Origin: Schistosoma haematobium
Taxonomy: Eukaryota > Platyhelminthes > Trematoda > Strigeidida > Schistosomatidae
Reading direction: 5' to 3'
Length of the DNA: 64,000 nt
Assembly (NCBI RefSeq): GCF_000699445.3
Contig: NC_067195.1
Span: 57,764,465-57,828,464 of the forward strand
Shown: one piece after another, positions 25,501-33,100 of the stretch
How the letters are laid out: each line of letters opens with the position of its first letter
Position numbering within the stretch: position 1 is the first letter of the stretch
Translations under genes and position numbers: made by a program
The notes under the pieces: generated by a model
What the model saw: only the letters and a program-made list of their open reading frames with translations
The model's database searches: none
What the model was told of the DNA's origin: nothing

Positions 25501-27370
25501 TCCTCAGCAGTGCGCACCTACGATCTCGCCTCGCAATATTCCAACCAAGGACCTATCAGTCTCGCGCGTGAGCGCTTAACCTCTAGACCACTGAGCCGAC
25601 ATTCAACGGTGTTAACGTCCAACTTCAACCAATTCACGAAGTTGCGCTACCGTCTACCATTGTCACCAGTGAGTTACTATCTCACAGCAGGTTTTCCATG
25701 GTGGTCTAGCTTCAGTTAACTCATGATTTCAACTAATGAATTGCTATAATATCCAAAAAACCTCTCTCTACTTATATATTTCTCAAGGTATTTACAAGTA
25801 AAACTAAAGTTTGATTAAACATAAAATGATAGTTCCAAATAAAACAGAGCCAAAAAATCAATATGAATTGGAGAGAACATTAAATTATCACATCAGCTTA
25901 GGTTGTAAAATGGTTTACAAATGACACATTTTCAACTAATTAAAATAGCTTTCGAATACTGGCTTTAAAAAAACAATAATAGTACATCTGTGGTGTGTGC
26001 TACTTATATTGATATAAGTAGTATATGATGCGAGTTAAAGAACGTAATGTCTGGCAGCAGAAGATGGGGAAGATCAAGAAAGGAAAAGCGAGAACACAAT
26101 GGAATTTGTAAGAAGTTACATGAACAATGAAATATGAGACAATGGATTGATGTTTGCTACGGCAACAGTCCAGTTTGATATGATGGAATGATATTTTGCA
26201 AATTAACGATTTACTATTTGGTTTTTCTATTTTATAAAGTAACTCTGTAATTTTGTGGTAAATACAATCCGATTGTCCCCACCCTTGTTCTGTTCACTAC
26301 GTATCTTTTAAAATCTCTCGAGAGATTATAAGTAATGAACTGCAAACTGCACTGCAGCTATAGCAAACAGATTATCGATTAAAGTGTGGAAACACTTGTC
26401 TATTTATGAATGAAGTATTTTATACATAAAAGTGTTGAATACAATTCTGCGAGAATTTTATCGCTTCTATACGCAATAACTACATTTTTTTGTAATTCAA
26501 ATATCTTAAGTGAGTATTACATTTGTAAAACTAGTGATGAAAACTGTTTATTGGTTAATCTTCATTAACTTAATAACAAAAGTCCTACCTAATTACAAGT
26601 ATGTTTCAACACTTTAAATAAATTTATTTCACTTATCCACAACTATTTCAACAATTTGAGTTAAGATATAAAATAGCAATAATCCTGTAAAAACACTGAA
26701 GAAATTCATCTTCGTTACATGAAAACACATCAAAATGTGTTCATTTCTGTTTTATTCTTTATAAAACCTACGATATGCTATCAATAAATTGTTAACTGTG
26801 ATTGACAGTGGTAAATATTGACTTGGATTGTGTGTTCAAATGATTGTAAGTGCAATAATACAACTACTGAAGGAGATTTTTGTGCATCTATAAAAGGTTT
26901 CAAAGTAAATATCACTTATTGTAGTGTTCATCATCAGCATAGTGCACGTCAATGTTTTAGCTGATACGTTTTTTGTTTAAAATCATTTTTATCATACTCA
27001 AATAATAATCAAAATAGTTTTTGAAATTGATTGCCAGTGTTTCAATCCCCTTTCAGCCCCACCTACCATAATTCAAACTCAACGTCAAGAAACTCATAGA
27101 GTTCGTCCTGGTGGTAGACTGATTTTAGAATGTGAAGCATCCGGTGTTCCACCACCTATGATTATTTGGCGTTTCAATTGGAGATGCCTTCGTGATGAAA
27201 CACGAATGAGGACCCAAGCTGTGCCAAGTTCGCTTGGATGTAAGGGTTCAAAGAGTCGTCTAACAATCGAAAACTTCAGGGAAGGTGACGATGGGATTTA
27301 TAATTGTGAAGCACTGACATCGAAAGAAAGAGCTATGTCCCAGGATATATTTGTTTTTCTATCTCCTTAG
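1335..27370 (+). CDS. perlecan-like basement membrane proteoglycan gene, 3' part (multi-exon)
   Basis: This is the 3' portion of a secreted modular matrix protein of the perlecan/UNC-52 type, expected in the extracellular basement membrane. I assembled nine coding exons from splice sites and reading phase: 1335-1554, 4011-4177, 14679-14898, 16880-17046, 21162-21402, 23529-23695, 24473-24610, 25157-25291 and 27057-27370. Three times, an exon with the first part of an Ig domain (phase 1 in, phase 2 out) is followed by a 167-nt exon with the Ig F-strand Cys and an LDLa repeat (phase 2 in, phase 1 out). Two LDLa exons and one Ig exon ending in TAG follow. LDLa motifs such as [13 protein letters not shown] and [13 protein letters not shown] are visible. 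The 5' exons lie outside the window. Alternating LDLa and Ig is typical of perlecan. The stop right after an Ig domain means a shorter protein than vertebrate perlecan, or one isoform. Domain assignment is firm; the orthologue name is an inference. Confidence 0.8.
1690..2420 (+). mobile_element. RTE-like non-LTR retrotransposon, 5'-truncated 3' end
   Basis: Plus-strand translation, interrupted by several stops, gives the C-terminal part of an RTE reverse transcriptase. Landmarks are [33 protein letters not shown] and [10 protein letters not shown]. It lies in the intron between 1554 and 4011 in gene sense. The same family recurs at 18490-19495 and 33370-33570. The open frames on the opposite strand are shadows. 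It is a dead 5'-truncated copy. Confidence 0.75.
2425..3220. other. intron sequence, nothing recognised
   Basis: AT-rich intronic sequence without exon signals or a repeat I recognise. Confidence 0.4.
3225..3690 (+). mobile_element. Sm-alpha-like SINE with terminal hammerhead arms (decayed)
   Basis: The element belongs to the family at 21739-22270, which lies in the opposite orientation. Near 3581-3630 it has a hammerhead-like end (gtcccatactaggacgaaac), but three bases of the CUGANGA core are missing and the cleavage triplet is altered. The left end carries a decayed copy on the other strand. It is not expected to cleave. Confidence 0.6.
4011..4177 (+). CDS. perlecan-like exon: end of Ig plus LDLa repeat (module A)
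   Basis: The acceptor attttcttag precedes 4011 and the donor gtaaga follows 4177. Spliced to 1554 it continues in frame through HRFKC, giving the second Ig Cys. It then encodes an LDLa repeat with six Cys and the acidic calcium-binding segment [13 protein letters not shown]. The exon is 167 nt, as are its two homologues downstream. Confidence 0.82.
4320..4765 (-). mobile_element. Penelope-like element, 3' fragment with GIY-YIG endonuclease end
   Basis: Minus-strand translation from 4760 to 4482 shows [19 protein letters not shown] and then REFLEAWHS, typical of the C-terminal GIY-YIG endonuclease of Penelope-like elements; the Glu in FLEAW corresponds to the metal-binding Glu. The N-terminal RT and most of the endonuclease are missing. 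The following 3' region (4320-4480) is homologous, in opposite orientation, to 29690-29872. The fragment stops about 20 bp from the direct repeat bordering the 344-bp array. Confidence 0.65.
4482..4760 (-). pseudogene. Penelope-like GIY-YIG endonuclease C-terminal fragment
   Basis: This 92-codon open frame is the surviving coding part of the Penelope-like fragment. The first Met is internal to the family, since the frame is interrupted just upstream where homology ends. The tail is lysine/asparagine-rich. It is not expected to be functional. Confidence 0.6.
4786..4801. repeat. left copy of 16-bp direct repeat flanking the array (TSD-like)
   Basis: taatataatggtttta occurs here and again at 13539-13554, immediately outside the two ends of the 344-bp array. 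Its first bases at the right end may overlap repeat sequence (ccatctaat), so the duplication proper could be about 12-16 bp. Confidence 0.65.
4801..9233 (-). repeat. 344-bp hammerhead satellite array, left arm (about 12.9 units, minus orientation)
   Basis: The phrase acaattgattgatcactggg recurs at 4801, 5145, 5489, 5833, 6177, 6521, 6865, 7209, 7553, 7897, 8241, 8585 and 8929, an exact period of 344. Units look identical by eye. On the minus strand each reads: tRNA-like head with A box (tagctcagtggt) and B box (gatcgaatcc), then a hammerhead ribozyme, then about 190 nt of unique body. The thirteenth unit is cut at the palindrome centre. No unit has TTTT on either strand. It resembles Sm-alpha satellite or metazoan retrozyme repeats; the exact family is unknown to me. 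Confidence 0.9.
4962..5021 (-). ncRNA. type I hammerhead ribozyme (first left-arm unit; repeated every 344 bp)
   Basis: On the minus strand: stem I acag/ctgt and accttg/cagggt, core ctgacga, stem II gtgc/gcac with loop caagta, core gaaa, short stem III acccgggt, cleavage triplet gtc. Predicted cleavage lies between 4975 and 4974. Equivalent copies occur every 344 bp through the left arm. Confidence 0.85.
9221..9254. repeat. centre of the 8.7-kb palindrome
   Basis: The arms meet as ccactgagctatc, an 8-nt loop acggctcg, then gatagctcagtgg. A dinucleotide tc is shared by both possible breakpoints. Outward from here the arms stay complementary for more than 4 kb, except for small differences in the first plus-oriented unit. 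Confidence 0.85.
9584..9650 (+). promoter_or_regulatory. tRNA-like internal Pol III promoter (A and B boxes) of the 344-bp unit
   Basis: The A box tagctcagtggt is at 9592-9603 and the B box gatcgaatcc at 9636-9645. Their 32-nt spacing is right for a type 2 RNA polymerase III promoter. The B box has one change from ggttcgaatcc. The head resembles a tRNA but does not fold into a full cloverleaf by eye, so it is tRNA-derived and not a tRNA gene. It recurs in every unit. Confidence 0.7.
9674..9733 (+). ncRNA. type I hammerhead ribozyme (first intact right-arm unit; repeated every 344 bp)
   Basis: Stem I has a distal pair acag (9674-9677)/ctgt (9730-9733) and a proximal pair accttg (9682-9687)/cagggt (9721-9726). 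Core ctgacga is 9688-9694. Stem II gtgc/gcac closes loop caagta, gaaa follows at 9709-9712, and short stem III acccgggt precedes triplet gtc. Cleavage is predicted after 9720. The layout matches the Sm-alpha hammerhead, including the gtac internal loop opposite ttc. Repeats follow every 344 bp to the array end. Confidence 0.87.
13539..13554. repeat. right copy of 16-bp direct repeat flanking the array (TSD-like)
   Basis: taatataatggtttta is identical to 4786-4801. It contains the first TTTT met by plus-strand transcripts leaving the right arm. Confidence 0.65.
13555..14678. other. intron sequence, nothing recognised
   Basis: AT-rich intron between the array and the exon at 14679. The minus-strand 67-codon frame at 13830-14033 has no splice or homology support. 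Confidence 0.45.
14679..14898 (+). CDS. perlecan-like exon: Ig domain, first part (module B)
   Basis: The acceptor gacatcag precedes 14679 and the donor gtatga follows 14898. The 220-nt length equals that of the module A exon. The protein frame gives [12 protein letters not shown], then [11 protein letters not shown] and KYSFT, matching its sister exons. The correct frame differs from the longest open frame here, so an ATG-based ORF search misses it. Confidence 0.8.
14899..15270. other. intron sequence, nothing recognised
   Basis: AT-rich intron between module B Ig exon and the hammerhead SINE at 15271. Confidence 0.4.
15271..15660 (-). mobile_element. Sm-alpha-like SINE with two outward-facing hammerhead ends
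   Basis: The element is a tRNA-like SINE on the minus strand: ccggctcagtggtcc (A box) and gggttcgaatctc (B box). The first about 95 bases are the near reverse complement of the last about 95, so both ends carry a hammerhead on opposite strands. The minus-strand hammerhead (about 15307-15356) keeps ctgaggag, stem II, gaaac and gtc. The plus-strand one (about 15548-15602) has ccga in place of ctga and should be impaired. Confidence 0.75.
15307..15356 (-). ncRNA. hammerhead ribozyme, near-intact (SINE-borne)
   Basis: On the minus strand the sequence reads gcgcactg ctgaggag tcccgtactagga cgaaac ggccgtc and then cactgc. The catalytic core and cleavage triplet are complete; stem I has one mismatch. 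Activity is plausible but untested. Confidence 0.6.
15665..16879. other. intron sequence, nothing recognised
   Basis: AT-rich intron with short taaa and tata runs. No exon or repeat is recognised. Confidence 0.4.
16880..17046 (+). CDS. perlecan-like exon: end of Ig plus LDLa repeat (module B)
   Basis: The acceptor taaatacag precedes 16880 and the canonical donor gtgagt follows 17046. The exon is exactly 167 nt. Joined to 14898 it reads KYSFTCTVV and then an LDLa repeat, [14 protein letters not shown]. It contains no long ATG-initiated ORF. Confidence 0.83.
17351..17663 (+). repeat. 5' LTR of the compact LTR element
   Basis: It starts tgtggtgcgtgctacttatattg and ends ctccttcactacg. It is highly similar over its length to 25989-26301 (same 313-bp length) and to the 3' LTR at 18061. 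Confidence 0.8.
18061..18342 (+). repeat. 3' LTR of the compact LTR element
   Basis: It starts tgtggttcgtgctagttat directly after the polypurine tract and ends ctgtttactaca before the atac duplication. It differs from the 5' LTR by substitutions and about 30 bp of deletion, so the insertion is not recent. Confidence 0.8.
18490..19495 (-). mobile_element. RTE-like non-LTR retrotransposon, 5'-truncated 3' end
   Basis: Minus-strand translation with some stops gives the end of the RT palm/thumb and C-terminus: [74 protein letters not shown] and finally [10 protein letters not shown] before a stop. The family is that of 1690-2420 but this copy is longer and better kept. The long plus-strand frame at 18691-19371 is its shadow. 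It lies antisense to the host gene. Confidence 0.82.
18510..19415 (-). pseudogene. RTE reverse transcriptase fragment (broken frame)
   Basis: Fragments of one reverse transcriptase frame run from about 19415 to 18510 with in-frame stops and at least one shift. The RT catalytic motif appears as FADD. The endonuclease and the finger region are absent, as expected of a 5'-truncated copy. Confidence 0.7.
19500..20273. other. intron sequence, nothing recognised
   Basis: AT-rich intronic sequence without recognised features. Confidence 0.4.
20274..20514 (+). mobile_element. Sm-alpha-type hammerhead element with 84-bp inverted arms
   Basis: Arms 20274-20357 and 20431-20514 are reverse complements over 84 bp with one visible mismatch, around a 73-nt centre. 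The right arm plus the end of the centre form a complete hammerhead; the left arm, read on the minus strand, has the gaaac side but its ctga core is replaced. The centre has a gagttcgagttcc B-box-like stretch. The sequence strongly resembles the published Sm-alpha hammerhead region of Schistosoma mansoni (established knowledge, recalled). Confidence 0.8.
20413..20473 (+). ncRNA. Sm-alpha type I hammerhead ribozyme, intact
   Basis: Stem I distal gcag/ctgc and proximal atccag/ctggat; core ctgacga; stem II gtcc/ggac with loop caaaca; core gaaa; stem III acgcgcgt; cleavage triplet gtc with the break predicted after 20459. All core bases are present. The same architecture is found in the 344-bp units with compensatory base pairs. 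Confidence 0.88.
20515..21161. other. intron sequence, nothing recognised
   Basis: AT-rich intron up to the module C Ig exon. Confidence 0.4.
21162..21402 (+). CDS. perlecan-like exon: Ig domain, first part (module C)
   Basis: The acceptor tctgttattag precedes 21162 and the donor gtaagc follows 21402. The 241-nt exon enters in phase 1 and leaves in phase 2 like its sisters. It encodes [11 protein letters not shown] and [11 protein letters not shown], aligning with modules A and B. It is 21 nt longer than they are; a slightly different acceptor cannot be excluded. Confidence 0.78.
21739..22270 (-). mobile_element. Sm-alpha-like SINE, decayed hammerhead ends
   Basis: Reverse-complement relative of 3225-3690: they share long stretches, such as the block around gaccaacggagtccagtccgtg and the one around ctatagcgcgataccgaaattgc. 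Both end hammerheads have lost core bases (ctgg for ctga at the left end on the minus strand; ttgagg and gggataaga at the right end). Confidence 0.6.
22440..22550 (+). mobile_element. fragment of Sm-alpha-like hammerhead SINE end
   Basis: Only the 3' half remains: gtaaacgaaacggccgtccagtgcttccaggttttc, followed by the usual end. The ctga half of the ribozyme is absent. Confidence 0.5.
22551..23528. other. intron sequence, nothing recognised
   Basis: Intron with overlapping open frames on both strands around 22729-23025, neither with splice or homology support. Confidence 0.4.
23529..23695 (+). CDS. perlecan-like exon: end of Ig plus LDLa repeat (module C)
   Basis: The acceptor aatttcag precedes 23529 and the donor gtatat follows 23695. 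The exon is again 167 nt. It supplies the second Ig Cys (IIECVSPSG) and an LDLa repeat with [13 protein letters not shown]. Confidence 0.82.
23700..24472. other. intron sequence with a small RTE 3'-end scrap
   Basis: A short match to the RTE 3' end (minus, about 23775-23830, around ttatcacctatggagcttaggctgcc) is the only recognisable piece. Confidence 0.35.
24473..24610 (+). CDS. perlecan-like exon: LDLa repeat
   Basis: The acceptor gattacag precedes 24473 and the donor gtaagt follows 24610. The 138-nt exon is symmetric (phase 1 to 1) and encodes one LDLa repeat with [18 protein letters not shown] symmetric LDLa exon could be skipped without changing frame. Confidence 0.82.
24611..25156 (-). 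mobile_element. intron with GC-rich RTE 5'-leader fragment (about 24945-25044)
   Basis: The block gggatggggtcgctaaccctatacccaac to gcggagttc is homologous to 41663-41766 (opposite orientation) and to the leader of the RTE copy at 28741-28829. The rest is AT-rich intron. The 117-codon plus frame starting here runs out of this block across the next exon in the wrong frame. Confidence 0.55.
25157..25291 (+). CDS. perlecan-like exon: LDLa repeat
   Basis: The acceptor tactttcag precedes 25157 and the donor gtaagg follows 25291. The 135-nt symmetric exon encodes an LDLa repeat with [17 protein letters not shown]. The longer overlapping ATG ORF in another frame is spurious. Confidence 0.82.
25420..25745 (-). 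mobile_element. Sm-alpha-like SINE with intact minus-strand hammerhead
   Basis: tRNA-like head on the minus strand (gctcagtggtctagaggttaagcgctc). The left end holds a hammerhead on the minus strand. The right end retains only the outer stem sequence without a ribozyme core, unlike 15271-15660. Confidence 0.68.
25460..25517 (-). ncRNA. hammerhead ribozyme (SINE-borne), core intact
   Basis: On the minus strand: gcactg ctgagga gtcc(catacta)ggac gaaac ggcc atc cagtgc. Core and stems I and II are perfect. The cleavage triplet is ATC in place of GTC, which still fits the NUH rule. Confidence 0.65.
25989..26301 (+). repeat. solo LTR related to the compact LTR element
   Basis: The 313-bp sequence starts tgtggtgtgtgctacttatattg and ends ctgttcactacg. 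It is nearly identical to the 5' LTR at 17351-17663 over most of its length. The flanks are catc and tatc, a possible TSD with one change. No internal region is attached. Confidence 0.75.
26302..27056. other. intron sequence, nothing recognised
   Basis: AT-rich intron before the terminal Ig exon. Confidence 0.4.
27057..27370 (+). CDS. perlecan-like terminal coding exon: C2-type Ig domain and stop
   Basis: The acceptor cccctttcag precedes 27057. The exon continues in frame from 25291 and ends with TAG at 27368-27370. It encodes an Ig domain with LILECEASG and the F-strand DDGIYNCEA, plus the C-strand IIWRF, and stops about 20 residues later. No obvious AATAAA lies in the next 300 bases. Laminin G or EGF domains, which end vertebrate perlecan, are absent. 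Confidence 0.8.
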
Positions 27371-27689
27371 TTATGTTTTCATTTTCACGTGATATTATGG
27401 AATATCAAGTTGGATGAATAGTTATATTATCATTTTATCATATATTTTTAAAATTAATTTAATTCTTTGTGTCAAAATAGCAATGTTCTGAATTTCAAAA
27501 TAGTATATCTTTCAATCATCTTACAAACAATGTATTAATTTTGCCGTTTGAAATTCTAATTCCCAAGTTATACATTATTCTGTTATATGAAATTTAAAAT
27601 ATAATGCTTATTTGAAGAGATACTAACTTTTAGTACACCATTTACATAGTTTTAAGCTCAAAGATCAAAGTTTACTTATTTAATTACTT
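27371..27689. other. probable 3' UTR of the perlecan-like gene
   Basis: AT-rich sequence directly after the stop codon. No clear AATAAA is seen before the next repeat at 27690, so the mRNA end is unknown. Confidence 0.4.
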
Positions 27690-28830
27690 ATGCTTGTTAT
27701 CCGTCAAGTGGGAGCATAAGCCACATAGTTGTTTCACATTTCCATCTCTTACAGATTTGTGTGCTGTCGTTGCTAGGTCTTCCACGAATTTCTGTTTGTC
27801 AGCTCTAATGCTCCTGTAAGGCTTGGAACTTGTTGTCGAGAGTTATCTTGAATTCGTTGATTTTCTCAGTATGTCAAAGGAAGGCTGTATTAAACCTTTG
27901 TAATGCTGCTTCTCCCGTTGTCCATTAGTTCCGTAGCTTCAGTTTCGTCTTGACAACCACCAGCTGGTGCTGATTTGAAGCTATGTCAAGTCCTCTCCTG
28001 TTTCTCAGTTTTTCCATCGACCTGAATTCTTCAGTGGTACAGATATGATCGATCTGATTCTCTGTAGTTTGATCCGATGAGACCCATATAGCTCTGTGTA
28101 TGCGTCTGTGAGGAAATTTAAAGCCATCTATAACGAGTTTGTCAAATGTACCTAAATTTCTTAACCTGTCACCATTCTCATTCGTTTTTCCCAGTCAATC
28201 CATATCGTTCAATGAAATCTGCATAGCCGGTGTCCTCCATTCTGACTTTGGCGTTTAGATCTCCTATTAGGATTGTCAGGTCCTTTGTTGAGCATTTTGC
28301 CATGATCGATTGCAGCCTCTCATAGAACTGATCTCTATCGTCGTCGTTGCTATCATAAGTGGGTACATAACACTGGATAATATTCATTTGTTTTCCTTCT
28401 TCTTTGTTTTGAAGGATGCTTTGATGATTCTAGATCCGTGAGTCTCATCCTATAAGTGCTTCACATGGTTCTTTGTTCAACATCAGAGAAACTGCCTGAG
28501 TGTGTAGAGAATATTCCTCTCTGTGACCGGAGTACAATAGCATTTCTCCCGTACCTAACTTTTGATGTCCAGCTTTGGTCCAATGTGTTTCACTCTTTTC
28601 GAACACCATCAAGTTGCATCTCCTCATTTCCATAGTTATTAGGCTGGTACTCCCGGTCTCTCACATTGTCCGGACATGCCATGTACCTATATTAGTTGTT
28701 GCTCTGGTTGTTAGGTGCAAGGGTTGTTTTCTACTGGTTGGAGTTGCTGACACCACACCTAGCCCCCTCTACCCGGTCTTGGAACCGGCAGTAACCCTAG
28801 AAATGCTACAGGCAGAATTCAGGGATTAAA
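27690..28830 (-). mobile_element. internally deleted RTE-like element (endonuclease half plus 3' end)
   Basis: On the minus strand a GC-rich leader (28741-28829) is followed by endonuclease fragments: IGTWHVRTM, IIQCYVPTYDSNDDDRDQFY, LTILIGDLNAKV and QIDHICTTEEFRS. After about 27735 the sequence jumps to the family's extreme 3' end (tggcttatgctcccacttgacgg). Most of the RT is therefore deleted while both ends are kept. It lies between the convergent perlecan-like and ZMYND12 genes. Confidence 0.72.
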
Positions 28831-29689
28831 AGAATCTGAAATATTTCCAAGGATCTAATACATATAATGTTGAATATGACCAAAACAACAATTGAGACGG
28901 AATAATATGAATCTATTATATTTCGTGGTTTCCGCTCAACTGCCTAAGACCATGTATGTATTAATATGCAGCACTGATATACGATACAATGTAAAGCAAT
29001 TGACAATCATGATAAAAAGGACCAGAATGACAAATATCAGTAATTACTATAGGTTTGTATATTTAATGTGTGGTAGCGGAAGCAAAATATGACTAGTATG
29101 ATATAATGTGGTCCAGTCTATGTACAGCCTTTCGAATGGGCATTCAGTCTAGTTGTACTATGAACTCGATCCCCAGCCCTATTATCGTATTATAGTAGTG
29201 TTGAGGAGAACCAGAAAACTCCTTTAAAAAAGCCGAAAAATGCTCTGAGAACGTTGAGAAGCATCTTATCCAATCAGCATTCAATAGACGTTTTGCCATG
29301 AACATATAGAAAGTGAAAAGTCACATGTCGTGTTTCTGACTGAATGATTACCCATACTGTTACTATGTTTAGGAACGTTCCAGAGATTTCCGAAAGCTCT
29401 ACGTCATCTAAAATACTATAAATACCTTAGATTTTCTGTACATAAACAGAACCTTTGGAATAAAGCGCTTCTTCCGTATTTCGCGCCTTTTCTCTCGTGT
29501 TCAAGTCACTGTGAAGATTTAGCCTGGGGGTTAACAGAAGTGCTTAGGAACTGAATCCAGAGTTACATTCAAAGACTTATCAAGTAGTATCCTGCGAGAA
29601 AAATCTGATCTGGTTATCAATTTTTGCTCCCATTCTGGGAGTGATGCCATAATCTTTTGCCGCAAACTATCAACAACATAATCAGTACA
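28831..29689. other. intergenic sequence, nothing recognised
   Basis: No exon, RNA gene or named repeat is visible. The plus frame at 28892-29092 has no support. Confidence 0.4.
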
Positions 29690-29872
29690 AACTTCAAGTA
29701 GAAATGACAGAACAAGCTGTGAGTCATATGTGGAGAAATTCTAACACTTCACTTGTACCTGAAGTTTGTGTTAATGTTCTTCAGAAGAACAATCAAAGCC
29801 GTACGACCAAACCATCTAGCTCAGACAACAAAACTTCACCTAAATTATTCACCTGAGTTACAAATATCCACA
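29690..29872 (+). mobile_element. Penelope-like element 3'-end fragment
   Basis: The block acttcacttgtacctgaagtttgtg, then ttcttcagaagaac and gaccaaaccatctagctcagac, is the diverged reverse complement of 4330-4480, downstream of the GIY-YIG frame there. No coding sequence remains. Confidence 0.5.
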
Positions 29873-29974
29873 ATCTCAAAGTATCATTTTATTTCGTGAA
29901 TTTTGCTGACGTTTAAATTACATTATTTATTGATTTTAAGCAGTGTAGAAAAAATAGGAAGAGAAAAATATCCT

Positions 29975-29980
29975 TTTATT
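29975..29980 (-). terminator. candidate poly(A) signal of ZMYND12 homologue
   Basis: The plus strand tttatt gives AATAAA on the minus strand, about 60 nt past the stop codon at 30041. Confidence 0.4.
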
Positions 29981-30040
29981 TCTTTCCATAAAATTAAGCA
30001 TGAAAAGAAGAAGGAACAGCAATTATGTCTGAAATAATTT

Positions 30041-30166
30041 TTATGCAACTTGTTGAATTATTTTATCACTGAAGGCACGTTCCATCAATTTGATATTCAC
30101 AGTGATTTTTGGATGTTGTACCATAAATTCAGCTGCAACTTTGGCTTTGATTAAATATTGTATAGA
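30041..30166 (-). CDS. ZMYND12: ZMYND12 homologue last exon and stop
   Basis: Acceptor ctttacttacaag before 30166 puts SIQYLIKAKVAAEFMVQHPK in phase with the previous exon, and the frame ends QQVA then TAA. The alternative acceptor 14-20 nt further in would be out of phase. Confidence 0.75.
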   Translation of the reverse strand, partial: SIQYLIKAKVAAEFMVQHPKITVNIKLMERAFSDKIIQQVA

Positions 30167-33100
30167 CTTGTAAGTAAAGAAATAAAATACGCAAGACCAA
30201 TAATAAATACAATAGTAATGCGAGAAATTATGTGACAATGCTTTTTTGGTAGTTTCACTTATATAGCTTTGTTTCGTCAAAAATTCAAATGCATATTTAG
30301 TAGGATTTTGAAGATATCCATTGAACATCCCAAGTTTGGATACTTTATAAGTAGTTTGGCAATGTATAGAAATCATGAACCGATCAATGTTAGACCACCA
30401 TTGAAGACCTGGAAGCATTATGCGGCCGTTTGGGATTCCTTAGCAGTGCGCATTCACGATCACGCAAGCTAGATTTGAACACGGAAACTTCGGTCTCGCG
30501 CAAACGTGAAATTCAACAACCTCCGCACCCCATACTGAAAATTACTATGTGCTCACTGGTGACTAGCTTTGAGAGATAATTCTCGGAGTTCTAGTGAGAA
30601 GCTGTGATCAGTGAAGTTTAACCGTATCGGGTATGAGACAGCCACCCACTGAAAACAATGGAAGGTGGTTGCGGGGTCGTGAGTGCGCACTGCTGAGGAG
30701 TCCCATACTAGAATCAAACGGTCGTCTAGTGCTTTTAGGTCTTGAACGGTCTAAAATTGATTGGTTAATGATTTCAATAAAATCGAAAAATTTCCATAAC
30801 TCTATACTAAAATTTTGACATTGTTCTATTTTTTTGTTAATGTGTAGACAAGCTAACTTACATACGTCACTTCTAAGATTTAATTAACGTGTTTCAATAT
30901 ATCTTCATTCAAACGAAATAAAGGGTTCCAGTAACATTATTTCTACATACGTCAGATATGAATAGGCTACATTAACTGGTGGAGAAGTACATTAATAAGA
31001 ACCTTTATAGAAAACGTTAAAATTGGATTCTTTTTTCGAAACTCATAAATGCTTACTTCTTGCTTTCTTTCTAAAATATAGTTTAGCATTGACAAAGTCA
31101 AATACAATTGAACTTTTGGATCTGGCTTGGCTGGATTACAAGTACTTGCATTAAGCTCATTTTCACTGATACGCTGATTATGATATTTCTCGATTGCATA
31201 CAGCATTTTTTCAGCTTCAGCTTTTTGTGCATCATCTGTTAATTATAATCAGTATATTTTGTTTATTCAAAGATACAATAATAAGATGTCTTATTAGTTG
31301 GGTACATACAAAAAAATTAATTCTAGTCTTAAATACTTACTCGACTCAAATCACATAGCTCTTCTAGAAGTAGCTTTCAGAACTATTTGAAAGGTATGAC
31401 AGTTTAACTACAAAAGAATACGAGTACTAAAATCACCATCCTAAGTTTGATGCTTGCAGTCCCTTATTTTACCTTGATCTTAGAAAACGGCATACAATCA
31501 AAACAACTTTCTAATTTCATAAGTTATTACTTCACTTTTTCCTTATTCACTTTTGTCTGATATTTATGAAGTAGACAGTTATCATTCATGAATGATCTGT
31601 TTATAATTTACTGTTTTGGATTATCATTTAAACTATCAAGCAACTTATCTAATCAATGTAAAACATTTTCAGTTACCTTTTTACTAATCCAATATCGTTC
31701 TATTTTATTAAACTTATTTATGATATGAAACTATAAATACAATTATACCGTTTCAGTGAATGATTTTTTCGCAGTACAGTATATCTATCATTTCATGTTT
31801 AAAGGTAATTTATAACAAAGTTGTACGAAAACATATTTGCTATATTGTGCTTATTAGTGAAGAATATTGAGAACCTTGAAGAATCTGATGTTTTCTAAGA
31901 TATTCTAGTTACATATGACCAAGTAGTTGAAAACAACATTACGGGACTAAATAGATCACGGCTAACTACATTAAAGGACTGAAATAGGTAAAGTAATCAT
32001 ACAGTGAGTAGTAAATAACATCATATTTAGTAGTTAACGTTGTAATTAATTTTGTTGTGAAAACAGTCGCAAAGATATCATGTTAACAATAATTCTCTTT
32101 ATTAGTTATCCAATAAATGAGGCGAGAAAAATGGATGCTACAATACTACAAGACAAGTTCGACAATGACATTCCTTCATTATGTCAATAAGTAAAACTGA
32201 TAATTTATGGAGTTTCAAAAGAAAAGGGGGAAAGACAGAGAAGTAACCACTATTAAATGTTCTGTACTCTACTGCTAAGTACACAGGGAAAAAATAATAA
32301 TAGACTAAACATTGAATGGTAGTTTTTTAAAAAAACTAGTTAACATCATGTCTACTATGTTTTATTTAAAACCTTTTATCGAGTTGACAGTCATTAAGGT
32401 GATATAATACAAACTATCAAACAAACGTAGAATATAAGACAAGACATCAACCATGATTAGTAAATTCGAAGTAACTCGTCGGAATGTCAACTCATTTTTA
32501 GGCAAAAAAAACTGCGAAGCACTATGGGTTATAAGTTGTGAAAAAATACACTGTTAATTCGTGTGAATGAGTCTCTAGAACATGTAGACTACATAATATT
32601 GTTATTTCACCCCTTAAAGTTTTGTACGATAGTAAGTTTGTCCCGATAAAAAGTCCATTATATTCTTGACTTTACTAATTTATTCCATATGACAGAATCT
32701 ATAATATAACTAAATTTGTTTATTTAATCGTAACAAAGTGGATTCGACTACTAGGATAGCCAATTATGATTAACAGGTTCTCAAAGCCCAATACAGACCA
32801 AAGGGTTGAGGCAAAATACATAGAGAACATTAAGACAATAACATACTTACAAAAATTGTACACATCTCCAGAGGAATGTGATTTGATGGAAATAATAGGG
32901 AAAATGCAGAAACCTGTTGCCAGTGGAAAGTAATAAACTTCCAGATTAATTGTGGACAGATCATCAGTTCGAAATGGCAACAACAGCAACAGTTTGCGCT
33001 CTTGATGCTTTATGACATCAGCTTAACCATAATAATACACTTTTAAGTCATTTTCGAGTAATTTCCTAGGTTCACTACAATGGAGTTCATTTAAAACTCA

